Positions 25,635 to 33,123 of a stretch of 64,000 nt of DNA are shown here, piece by piece. The notes beneath the pieces were generated by a model. That model made no database searches and had not been told where the DNA came from. It saw nothing but the letters and a program-made list of their open reading frames with translations. The stretch is taken from assembly GCF_036967205.1 (NCBI RefSeq), contig NZ_CP146022.1, positions 3,100,001 through 3,164,000 of the forward strand. Reading direction: 5' to 3'. Position numbers and translations under genes: made by a program. The DNA comes from Streptomyces sp. Q6. GTDB lineage: Bacteria; Actinomycetota; Actinomycetes; Streptomycetales; Streptomycetaceae. Numbering within the stretch: the first letter of the stretch is position 1; each line of letters starts with the position of its first letter.

Positions 25635-26491
25635 TCAGCGCCACGCCTGCTCCGTCAGCCCGAGGAGGTCGTGCAGCGCGCGCTCCCCGTCGGCGGTCAC
25701 CCGCAGCGCCCGGCCGGGGTCGCGCTCCACCCAGCCCCGCGACAGCGCGCGGGCGTACAGCCGGGCGCCCGCGAGCCCGCCGAGGTGGCGGCGGCGCTCC
25801 GTCCAGTCCATGCAGGAGCTCGCGAGCGGCCTGCGTCCGTGGGGGGTCAGGTCGACACCGACCCGCTCGAACCAGTCGCGCCCGGCGTCGGTGATCTCGA
25901 ACACCCCGTCCGTACGCAGCAGTTCGCGCTCCTCCAGGGCGTCGGTCACGGCCATGCCGAGTCGCCCCGCGACATGGTCGTAGCAGACGCGGGCGCGGGC
26001 CAGCGGGTCCGGCGCGGCGACCACCGGCACGGTGTGCGCGGCGTCCCGGTCGGGGATCGCGTGCGAGGCGAGGGCGTCGACGAGGCGCGCGGTGCCGGTG
26101 TCCGCGATGCGCACGAGGCTGCGGCGCCCTCGCGCTCGGCGACGCACACCCCGGCGCTCACCAGGCGGGCCAGATGGCCGCTGACGGTGGACGGGGCGAC
26201 CCCGGTGATCCGGCTCAGCTCACCGGCGGTCCAGGCCCGCCCTTCGAGCAGGGCCATGCAGATCGCGGCCCGCGTCTCGTCGGCGAACACCGCGGCCAGG
26301 GCGGCGAGACGGGCGGCGGGCGCGACGGCGTCGGCGGTGACCTCGGCACCCTCAGCGACGTCGGCAGCGGTGACCTCGGCACCCTCCGCGACGTCGGCAG
26401 CGGTATCAGGAGTGACGCCGGCGGCGGCGACGTCAGCAGGGGCGTCGGCAGCGGGATCGGCGGCGGTGTCGGGAGCAGCATCGGCAGACAT
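25635..26491 (-). pseudogene. ArsR-family regulator, interrupted by a -1 frameshift
   Basis: Two abutting frames make up one ArsR-type regulator. The first (from ATG 26491) has an Ala-rich lead with an 11-residue tandem repeat (AEGAEVTAADV), then a winged helix: RLAALAAVFADETRAAICMALLEGRAWTAGELSRITGVAPSTVSGHLARLV, ending at VCVAEREG. The second continues in the -1 frame as RRSLVRIADTG and carries the C-terminal part with CYDHVAGRLGMAV and CMDWTERRRHLGG, typical of large actinobacterial ArsR-type regulators. Adding one base in the GGCGCC near 26123-26128 joins them. As given the regulator is truncated after the DNA-binding domain. ATG 26491 has GCTGGGGGC upstream. It lies 102 bases upstream of the EamA gene on the same strand. 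Confidence 0.8.
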
Positions 26492-26511
26492 GCCCCCAGC
26501 ATGCCGTAAAA

Positions 26512-26529
26512 GTTCGGCCGACACCGAAC
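26512..26529. promoter_or_regulatory. Inverted-repeat operator upstream of the ArsR gene
   Basis: GTTCGG-CCGACA-CCGAAC, a perfect 6-bp dyad with 6-base spacer, 20 bases upstream of the ArsR ATG. It shares TTCGG-N6-CCGAA with the EamA promoter element, fitting autoregulation. Confidence 0.62.
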
Positions 26530-26615
26530 CGTCGACGCCGCGGCCTGCCGCCGTACGCGGTCCACTCCTCGGAATCGATCACCGGCCCCCAGCGGCCCCC
26601 GGCACAATGGGACCC

Positions 26616-27419
26616 ATGCCGATACCCGGGATCCCCAGCGACACTCCGACCCGCGCCGCCCTGATCGACCACCTCGTCCGTACCCGTATCGCGGGCGATG
26701 TGGCCACCCCCCGCGAGAACAACCTCTCCCACTACCGGAAGCTCGCGAACGGTGACCGGCACTTCTGGCTGGGTCTGGAGCTCGGCGACCGGTGGACCGA
26801 CGAGCAGGACGTGCTCGCGGTCATGGCGGAGCGCTGCGGCGTCATCGACGACCCGGAGCACCGGTACGGCCAGGACACCATCGACCCGGAGCTGACGGTC
26901 GACGCCCTGGAGCGGATGGCGGCCCGGCTGCGCAAGGCGGCCGAGGGCCGGCAGAGCGTGCTGTTCGCGACGGGTCACCCGGGCGGGCTGCTCGACGTGC
27001 ACCGCGCGACGGCGACCGCGCTGCGCGCCGCCGGCTGCGAGATCGTCGTGATCCCCGAGGGCCTCGCGACCGACGAGGGCATGGTCTTCCAGTTCGCGGA
27101 CGTGGCGATGCTGGAGCGCGGCGCGACGCTGTGGCACACGCACTCCCCCGACCCGATGACCCGCATCCTCGACGGCCTGGAGCGCGAGGGCCGCCGGCTG
27201 CCCGATCTGGTCGTCGCCGACCACGGCTGGGCGGGCTGCGCGGCCCAGCGCGGTCTGGACTCCGTCGGGTACGCGGACTGCAACGACCCGGCGCTGTTCG
27301 TCGGCGAGGCCGAGGGCACCATGCAGGTGACCGTCCCGCTGGACGACCACGTGACGAGCCCGCGCCACTACGACCCGATGACGGCGTACCTGCTGGACGC
27401 GGCGGGACTGCTGGGCTAG
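26616..27419 (+). CDS. Conserved actinobacterial phosphatase-like protein
   Basis: 267-residue cytosolic protein of a family usually annotated simply as phosphatase in Streptomyces. Landmarks are ATPRENNLSHYRKLANGDRHFWLGLELGDRWTDEQDVLAVMAERCGV, VLFATGHPGGLLDVHRATA, LWHTHSPDPMTRIL and VVADHGWAGCAAQRG. Repeated His/Asp clusters (GHPGG, HTHSPDP, ADHGWAG) could bind metal. The biochemical role is not known to me. Start is ATG 26616 or ATG 26607, both in frame; the family start PIPGIPS favours 26616. Divergent from the ArsR gene. Confidence 0.65.
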   Translation: MPIPGIPSDTPTRAALIDHLVRTRIAGDVATPRENNLSHYRKLANGDRHFWLGLELGDRWTDEQDVLAVMAERCGVIDDPEHRYGQDTIDPELTVDALERMAARLRKAAEGRQSVLFATGHPGGLLDVHRATATALRAAGCEIVVIPEGLATDEGMVFQFADVAMLERGATLWHTHSPDPMTRILDGLEREGRRLPDLVVADHGWAGCAAQRGLDSVGYADCNDPALFVGEAEGTMQVTVPLDDHVTSPRHYDPMTAYLLDAAGLLG

Positions 27420-27434
27420 GACCCGTCCGGGTCG

Positions 27435-27450
27435 CACCCGCGCGCGGGTG
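27435..27450. terminator. Palindrome between convergent genes
   Basis: CACCCGCGCGCGGGTG is a perfect 16-base palindrome located 16 bases after the phosphatase-like stop and 13 before the convergent CDF stop. A short bidirectional terminator is plausible though there is no T-run. Confidence 0.4.
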
Positions 27451-27462
27451 GGCGCACCGCCC

Positions 27463-28464
27463 TCACCACGGGTTCAGCCCCTCCGTACGGCGTTGGGCGA
27501 AACCGGGCGTCGGGTCCAGGTACACCCGCCGCACCGCGGGGAACCGCTCGCGGAGCCGCCGTGCGGCGTCCTCGCAGGCCCACTCGATCTGCGCGGCGGT
27601 CGAGGCGTCCCGGAAGTCCACCTTGGCCGCGACGAGCGCCTCGCGGGGCCCCTGCACCAGGGTCGTCAGTTCGAGCACGGCCTCGACGTGCTCGCCCTCG
27701 ACCAGCAGGACGCGGATCTCGTCCCGCACCGACTTCGGCAGCGGCCGCCCGACGAGCAGTTCCGCGTTGGAGCGGCCGAGGACCCACGCCACCCACAGCA
27801 GCAGCGCGCCGATGCACAGCGACGCGATCCCGTCCCAGACCCCGGATCCGGTGAGCTGCCCGCCGAGCAGGCCGCCCGCGGCGAACAGGAGCCCGGCCAG
27901 TGCCGCGCTGTCCTCCAGGACGACGGCCTTCACGGCGGTGTCGGGCGTGTGCCGCAGATACGTACCCATGGGCGCCTTGGCGCGCGCCGCCTCCCCCCGC
28001 GCCTGCTTGACGGCGGTGCGCAGCGAGAAGCCCTCCAGCAGGAACGCGACGGCCAGCACGATGTACGACACCAGAGGGTCGCCGAGCTCCTCGCCCGCGA
28101 CCAGGGTGTGGATCCCGTCGTACAGCGAGAAGACGGCGCCGCCGACGAACGTGGCCACCGCGGCGAGCAGCGCCCACACGTACCGCTCGCCCCCGTAGCC
28201 GAGCGGATGCTCCTCGTCGGCGGGCTTCTCGCTGCGCTTCAGTGAGGTGAGCAGCAGCAGTTCGGTGACGGTGTCGGCGAACGAGTGGGCGGCCTCGGAG
28301 AGCATCGCGCTGGAGCCGCTGATGACACCGGCGACGGCCTTCGCCAGGGCGATCCCCAGATTGGCGAGCGCGGCGACGATGACGGTGAAGACGCTCTCGC
28401 CACCCGCCTCGCCGTCGCCGCTCTCCTGCGCCGTCCCACCCGCACCGTCAGCCCGTACATCCAT
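27463..28464 (-). CDS. Cation diffusion facilitator (CDF) metal transporter
   Basis: 333-residue CDF-family exporter of divalent cations such as Zn2+ or Mn2+. Six hydrophobic segments are visible; helix 2 carries the HSFAD metal motif (LSEAAHSFADTVTE) and helix 5 VLEDSAALAG. The C-terminal ~110 residues (RDEIRVLLVEGEHVEAVLELTTLV...AKVDFRDAS) form the cytoplasmic domain, ending RRVYLDPTPGF. Metal specificity cannot be read. It is 54 bases downstream of the TesB gene on the same strand, so co-transcription with the acyl-CoA genes is possible. Confidence 0.87.
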   Translation of the reverse strand: MDVRADGAGGTAQESGDGEAGGESVFTVIVAALANLGIALAKAVAGVISGSSAMLSEAAHSFADTVTELLLLTSLKRSEKPADEEHPLGYGGERYVWALLAAVATFVGGAVFSLYDGIHTLVAGEELGDPLVSYIVLAVAFLLEGFSLRTAVKQARGEAARAKAPMGTYLRHTPDTAVKAVVLEDSAALAGLLFAAGGLLGGQLTGSGVWDGIASLCIGALLLWVAWVLGRSNAELLVGRPLPKSVRDEIRVLLVEGEHVEAVLELTTLVQGPREALVAAKVDFRDASTAAQIEWACEDAARRLRERFPAVRRVYLDPTPGFAQRRTEGLNPW

Positions 28465-28518
28465 GTACGGGACGGTATGTCCGATCAGGGTGAAACGCGA
28501 ATGCCGCCCGGGTGCGGC

Positions 28519-29391
28519 TCAGCGCGGTACGCGGACGACGCCCTCCTGGATCACGGTGATCGCGAGCCGCCCGTCCTGCGTGTAGATCCGGGCCTGCCCG
28601 AGCCCGCGGCCCCCGGCGGCGGACGGCGACTCCTGGTCGTAGAGCAGCCATTCGTCGGCGCGGAAGGGCCGGTGGAACCACATGGCGTGGTCGAGCGACG
28701 CGCCGACCACGTCGCCGACGGCCCAGCCGCCGCGCCCGTGCGCGAGCAGGACGGAGTCGAGCAGCGTCATGTCGGAGACGTACGTGGCGAGGCAGACGTG
28801 CAGCAGCGGGTCGTCCGCGAGCTTGCCGTTGGTGCGGAACCAGACCTGGGAGCGCGGCGGCTGCGGCTCGCCCACGAAGGCGAACGGCGGCGCGTCGGCG
28901 TACCGCAGGTCGACGGCCTCCCGGGCTTCGAGGAGCCGGTCGACGACCGTGCGGTCGACGAAGGCGTCCGCGTAGCGCGGCAGCATCTCGGCCGCGGTCG
29001 GCAGCGTCTCGGGGTCGGGCGCCGGCGGCATGTCGGCCTGGTGGTCGAGCCCTTCCTCGTACGTCTGGAAGGACGCGGAGAGGTGGAAGATCGGCTGACC
29101 GTGCTGGACGGCGACGACGCGGCGCGTGGTGAAGGAGCGCCCGTCGCGGATCCGGTCGACGGTGTAGACGATGGGCGCGCCCGGGTCCCCGGCCACGAGG
29201 AAGTACGCGTGGAGGGAGTGGGCGAGCCGGTCGGCCGGGACGGTGCGCCCGGCGGCGACCAGCGCCTGGGCCGCCACCTGTCCCCCGAAGACACGGGGGA
29301 CGACGGCGGACCGGGACTGGCCGCGGAAGATGTCCTGCTCGATCTGCTCGAGGTCGAGCAGATCGAGCAGGGACTCAAGTGCCTGTTGCAT
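28519..29391 (-). CDS. tesB: Acyl-CoA thioesterase II (TesB)
   Basis: 290-residue double-hotdog thioesterase that hydrolyses acyl-CoA to free acid and CoA. Motifs include the first hotdog FGGQVAAQALVAAGRTVP...LHAYFLVAGDP and the second LDHAMWFHRPFRADEWLLYDQESPSAAGGRGLGQARIYTQDGRLAITVIQEGVVR. The Asp of LDHAMWFH and the Gln of IQEG match the TesB catalytic set. It lies 47 bases downstream of an acyl-CoA dehydrogenase gene, so it may drain CoA during fatty-acid turnover. Confidence 0.92.
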   Translation of the reverse strand: MQQALESLLDLLDLEQIEQDIFRGQSRSAVVPRVFGGQVAAQALVAAGRTVPADRLAHSLHAYFLVAGDPGAPIVYTVDRIRDGRSFTTRRVVAVQHGQPIFHLSASFQTYEEGLDHQADMPPAPDPETLPTAAEMLPRYADAFVDRTVVDRLLEAREAVDLRYADAPPFAFVGEPQPPRSQVWFRTNGKLADDPLLHVCLATYVSDMTLLDSVLLAHGRGGWAVGDVVGASLDHAMWFHRPFRADEWLLYDQESPSAAGGRGLGQARIYTQDGRLAITVIQEGVVRVPR

Positions 29392-29438
29392 AGGGACAGT
29401 TGTATCCGGCAGCTGTTCGGGGTGACAGGCGCGGCGGG

Positions 29439-30596
29439 TTACAGTCCCATGTTCTTCGCGATGATCGACTTCATGATCTCGCTGGTGCCGCCGTAGATGC
29501 GGTTGACGCGGTTGTCCGCGTACAGGCGGGCGATCGGGTACTCGTTCATGAAGCCGTAGCCGCCGTGCAGCTGGAGGCAGCGGTCGATGACGCGGTGCGC
29601 GACCTCGGTGCAGAACAGCTTCGCGGACGCGGCCTCGGCGGCCGTCAGCTCACCGGCGTCGAGGGCCTCCAGGGCGCGGTCGGCGACGGCCTCGGCGGCG
29701 TCCACCTCGGCCTGGCAGGCGGCCAGCTCGAACTTGGTGTTCTGGAAGGACGCGACCGGCTTGCCGAAGACGGTGCGCTCCTGGACGTAGCTCTTGGCGA
29801 ACTGCACGGCGGCCTTGGCCTGCGCGTACGCGCCGTAGGCGATGCCCCAGCGCTCGGAGGCCAGGTTGACGCCGAGGTAGTGGAAGCCCTTGTTCTCCTC
29901 GCCGAGCAGGTCCTCGACGGGCACCTTCACGTCGACGAACGCCAGCTCGGCGGTGTCGGACGTGCGCAGGCCCAGCTTGTCGAGCTTGCGGCCGATCGAG
30001 TAGCCCTCGGACGTGGTGTCGACGGCGAAGAGCGAGATGCCGAAGCGGCGGTCCTCGGCGGTCGGCGCGGAGGTACGGGCGCAGACGATGACGCGGTCGG
30101 CGTGGACGCCGCCCGTGATGAAGGTCTTGGCGCCGTTGAGGACGTAGTGCGTGCCGTCCTCGGAGAGCTTCGCGGTGGTCTTCATGCCCGCGACGTCGGA
30201 GCCGGTGCCCGGCTCGGTCATCGCGAGGGCCCACATCTCCTCGCCGGCCACGAACTTCGGGAGGTAGCGCTTCTTCTGCTCGTCGGTGGCGAGCATCTTG
30301 ATGTACGGGAGCGCGAGCAGGACGTGGACGCCCGAGCCGCCGAAGGAGACGCCCGCGCGGGCGGTCTCCTCGTACTGGATGGCCTCGAACTTGTGGGTGT
30401 CCAGGCCGGCGCCGTCGAACTCCTCCGGGACGTTGATCCCGAAGAGGCCGAGCTCGGCCATCTTGCCGTAGAGCTCGCGCGGCACGATGCCCTGCTGGAA
30501 CCACTCGTCGTAGTGGGGGACGACCTCGGCCTCGATGAAGGCGCGCAGGGTCTCCCGGAACGCCTCGTGGTCCTCATTGAAAACGGTACGGCGCAC
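29439..30596 (-). CDS. Acyl-CoA dehydrogenase (LCAD-like)
   Basis: 385-residue FAD enzyme introducing the alpha-beta double bond in an acyl-CoA. Signature stretches are LAMTEPGTGSDVAGMKT, LNGAKTFITGGVHAD, LGVNLASERWGIAYGAYAQAKAAVQFAKSYVQERTVFGKP and LHGGYGFMNEYPIARLYADNRVNRIYGGTSEIMK. The catalytic Glu of the MCAD position is replaced (IYGGTSE), so the base is probably the Glu in NLASERW, as in long-chain and isovaleryl dehydrogenases. GTG 30596 is chosen because GAGGGAGAG precedes it and residues begin VRRTVFNEDHEAFRETLRAF. First gene of the unit with tesB. Substrate chain length not determined. Confidence 0.88.
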   Translation of the reverse strand: MRRTVFNEDHEAFRETLRAFIEAEVVPHYDEWFQQGIVPRELYGKMAELGLFGINVPEEFDGAGLDTHKFEAIQYEETARAGVSFGGSGVHVLLALPYIKMLATDEQKKRYLPKFVAGEEMWALAMTEPGTGSDVAGMKTTAKLSEDGTHYVLNGAKTFITGGVHADRVIVCARTSAPTAEDRRFGISLFAVDTTSEGYSIGRKLDKLGLRTSDTAELAFVDVKVPVEDLLGEENKGFHYLGVNLASERWGIAYGAYAQAKAAVQFAKSYVQERTVFGKPVASFQNTKFELAACQAEVDAAEAVADRALEALDAGELTAAEAASAKLFCTEVAHRVIDRCLQLHGGYGFMNEYPIARLYADNRVNRIYGGTSEIMKSIIAKNMGL

Positions 30597-30663
30597 GGAG
30601 AACTCTCCCTCTATGACGAGACCTACTACGAGACCTGCTGCGAGATCTGTGACAAGACCCAGG

Positions 30664-30677
30664 ACTAAGCGCTTGCT
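30664..30677. promoter_or_regulatory. Palindromic site upstream of the acyl-CoA dehydrogenase
   Basis: ACTAAGCGCTTGCT contains the perfect palindrome AAGCGCTT and resembles TetR-type operators of actinobacterial acyl-CoA genes. It lies about 70 bases upstream of the GTG start. Confidence 0.4.
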
Positions 30678-30718
30678 CAGCAAAGGTTACCGGTCGGTCA
30701 TGTGACCGTCCAGAGATG

Positions 30719-30754
30719 CAGATCACTCTGCGGCGATACAGATCACTCTGCGGC
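30719..30754. repeat. 20-bp-period duplication spanning the TetR stop
   Basis: CAGATCACTCTGCGGC occurs at 30719-30734 and again at 30739-30754. The second copy holds the TGA stop of the minus-strand TetR gene; the first repeats that stop downstream. Looks like a local duplication. Confidence 0.65.
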
Positions 30755-31333
30755 AGCGGCGAACGCTCCGCGCGCCAGCTTGTGCAGCATCCCGGCCGTC
30801 GCGCTCCGCCCGGGGAGCGAGCCGGGGCGGCTCAGGTGCGGCGTGGAGTTCAGCAGCCCGAAGACCGCGTGCACGGCCACGCGCGCGTGCGGCTCGGCGA
30901 GGTCGGGATAGACCTTCTGCACGGCCTGCACCCACAGCTCGACGTACTGGCGCTGCAACTGGCGCACCAGCTTGCGGTCACTGTCGCGCAGCCGGTCGAG
31001 CTCGCGGTCGTGCAGCGTGATCAGGTCGCGGTCGTCGAGCGCGAAGTCGATGTGCCCCTCGATGAGCGAGTCGAGCAGCGCCTCGGGGCCGTGCTCGGAC
31101 TCGGCCACCCGGCGCTTGCCGCCGGTCAGCAGCTGACCGCTGATGCCGACGAGCAGCTCGGCGAGCATCGCGTCCTTGCCGGCGAAGTGCCGGTAGAGCC
31201 CAGGGCCGCTGATGCCGACCGCGGCTCCTATCTCGTCGACCCCCACGCCGTGGAAACCACGCTCGGCGAAGAGCCGGGCGGCCTCCCTGAGGATCTGCTC
31301 GCGGCGGGTGGGGGCGTCGGTTCTGGTGGCCAT
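30743..31333 (-). CDS. TetR-family regulator of acyl-CoA/leucine catabolism
   Basis: 196-residue TetR repressor. The N-terminal HTH is REQILREAARLFAERGFHGVGVDEIGAAVGISGPGLYRHFAGKDAMLAELL. The rest is the ligand-binding helical domain. It is divergent from the mccB-mccA-hmgL-ivd operon, and two 16-bp related sites lie in the 96 bases between them, so it probably represses both itself and the operon and senses an acyl-CoA intermediate. ATG 31333 has no evident ribosome site, so the transcript may be near leaderless. Confidence 0.88.
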   Translation of the reverse strand: MATRTDAPTRREQILREAARLFAERGFHGVGVDEIGAAVGISGPGLYRHFAGKDAMLAELLVGISGQLLTGGKRRVAESEHGPEALLDSLIEGHIDFALDDRDLITLHDRELDRLRDSDRKLVRQLQRQYVELWVQAVQKVYPDLAEPHARVAVHAVFGLLNSTPHLSRPGSLPGRSATAGMLHKLARGAFAAAAE

Positions 31334-31355
31334 GGAAGCAATTCTAGACAGCGAG

Positions 31356-31371
31356 GTTAGCGAGCGTTAAC
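31356..31371. promoter_or_regulatory. TetR operator copy 1
   Basis: GTTAGCGAGCGTTAAC; its reverse complement differs from copy 2 at two of 16 positions. Lies 23 bases upstream of the tetR ATG. Confidence 0.6.
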
Positions 31372-31384
31372 CTGAAGGAAATCT

Positions 31385-31400
31385 GTTAACGCTCATTAAC
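31385..31400. promoter_or_regulatory. TetR operator copy 2
   Basis: GTTAACGCTCATTAAC, 30 bases upstream of the mccB ATG. With copy 1 in opposite orientation, centres 29 bp apart, it gives each divergent promoter its own site. Confidence 0.6.
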
Positions 31401-31429
31401 TGCTCATGATCTGAGTGAGGGGCCGCGGG

Positions 31430-33052
31430 ATGCAGGACGCACCGGAGCTGACGAGCGCGGCGGACCCCGCGTCGGACGCCTGGCGGGCCAACGAGGCGGC
31501 GCACCGCGCGCTGGGCGAGGAGCTGCGGGCCAAGCTCGCGGCGGCCCGGCTGGGCGGCGGCGACCGGGCCAGGGCGCGGCACACCGCGCGCGGCAAGCTG
31601 CTGCCCCGCGACCGCGTCGACCAGCTGCTCGACCCGGGTTCCCCGTTCCTGGAGCTGGCCCCGCTCGCGGCGGACGGCATGTACGAGGGGCAGGCGCCGG
31701 CCGCGGGTGTCATCGCGGGGATCGGCCGGGTCAGCGGGCGTACGTGCGTGATCGTGGCCAACGACGCCACGGTCAAGGGCGGCACGTACTACCCGATGAC
31801 CGTGAAGAAGCACCTGCGCGCCCAGGAGGTCGCGCTGGAGAACCGGCTGCCGTGCGTCTACCTGGTGGACTCGGGCGGCGCGTTCCTGCCGATGCAGGAC
31901 GACGTCTTCCCGGACCGCGAGCACTTCGGGCGGATCTTCTACAACCAGGCGCGGATGTCCGGCGCGGGCATCCCGCAGATCGCGGCGGTGCTCGGCTCGT
32001 GCACGGCGGGCGGCGCGTACGTCCCGGCGATGAGCGACGAGGCCGTGATCGTCCGCAATCAGGGCACGATCTTCCTCGGCGGTCCGCCGCTGGTGAAGGC
32101 GGCCACCGGAGAGGTGGTGACGGCGGAGGAGCTGGGCGGCGGCGAGGTCCACGCACGCGTCTCGGGCGTCACCGACCACCTCGCCGAGGACGACGCGCAC
32201 GCGCTGCGCATCGTCCGCACGATCGTCTCCACGCTGCCGGAGCGCGGCCCGCTGCCGTGGGCGGTGAAGGCCGCGATCGAGCCGAAGGTGGACCCGGCGG
32301 GTCTGTACGGCGCGGTGCCCGTCGACTCGCGCACCCCGTACGACGTCCGCGAGGTCATCGCCCGTGTCGTCGACGGCTCGCGCTTCGCGGAGTTCAAGGC
32401 CGAGTTCGGGCAGACGCTGATCACGGGCTTCGCGCGAATCCACGGCCACCCGGTCGGCATCGTCGCGAACAACGGCATCCTGTTCTCCGAATCCGCCCAG
32501 AAGGGCGCCCACTTCATCGAGCTGTGCGACCAGCGCGGCATCCCGCTGCTGTTCCTCCAGAACATCTCGGGCTTCATGGTGGGCCGTGACTACGAGGCGG
32601 GCGGGATCGCCAAGCACGGCGCCAAGATGGTCACGGCGGTGGCCTGCACGCGCGTGCCGAAGCTGACGGTCGTGATCGGCGGCTCGTACGGCGCCGGCAA
32701 CTACTCGATGTGCGGGCGGGCCTACAGCCCCCGCTTCCTGTGGATGTGGCCCGGCGCCAAGATCTCGGTCATGGGCGGCGAACAGGCCGCGTCGGTCCTC
32801 GCGACCGTGAAGCGCGACCAGATGGAGGCGCGCGGCGAGGAGTGGGCGGCCGAGGACGAGGACGCCTTCAAGGCGCCGATCCGCGCCCAGTACGAGACCC
32901 AGGGCAGCGCCTACTACGCGACCGCCCGACTCTGGGACGACGGTGTGATCGACCCGCTGGAGACCCGTCAGGTCGTCGGCCTGGCCCTGACCGCCTGCGC
33001 CCACGCGCCGCTCCCGGAGAAGTCCGGCGGCTTCGGCGTCTTCCGGATGTGA
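31430..33052 (+). CDS. mccB: Methylcrotonoyl-CoA carboxylase beta subunit (carboxyltransferase)
   Basis: 540-residue carboxyltransferase that moves CO2 from biotin to 3-methylcrotonoyl-CoA in leucine breakdown. MCC-type landmarks are [70 protein letters not shown] and [20 protein letters not shown]. First gene of a four-gene operon in the leucine/isovalerate order. ATG 31430 follows GAGGGGCCGCGGG. The substrate call rests on similarity pattern and on the linked HMG-CoA lyase and acyl-CoA dehydrogenase. Confidence 0.88.
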   Translation: MQDAPELTSAADPASDAWRANEAAHRALGEELRAKLAAARLGGGDRARARHTARGKLLPRDRVDQLLDPGSPFLELAPLAADGMYEGQAPAAGVIAGIGRVSGRTCVIVANDATVKGGTYYPMTVKKHLRAQEVALENRLPCVYLVDSGGAFLPMQDDVFPDREHFGRIFYNQARMSGAGIPQIAAVLGSCTAGGAYVPAMSDEAVIVRNQGTIFLGGPPLVKAATGEVVTAEELGGGEVHARVSGVTDHLAEDDAHALRIVRTIVSTLPERGPLPWAVKAAIEPKVDPAGLYGAVPVDSRTPYDVREVIARVVDGSRFAEFKAEFGQTLITGFARIHGHPVGIVANNGILFSESAQKGAHFIELCDQRGIPLLFLQNISGFMVGRDYEAGGIAKHGAKMVTAVACTRVPKLTVVIGGSYGAGNYSMCGRAYSPRFLWMWPGAKISVMGGEQAASVLATVKRDQMEARGEEWAAEDEDAFKAPIRAQYETQGSAYYATARLWDDGVIDPLETRQVVGLALTACAHAPLPEKSGGFGVFRM

Positions 33053-33123
33053 CGGCCATGACGACGTCCCCGACACCTTCCGGAACTCCTTCCACGACGA
33101 CTTCTCCTGCGAGGGGAACGACC

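Noticed and set aside
27463-31333. One long operon tetR-acd-tesB-CDF
   Set aside because: 146 bases with a palindrome separate tetR from the dehydrogenase gene, so at least two transcription units are more likely.
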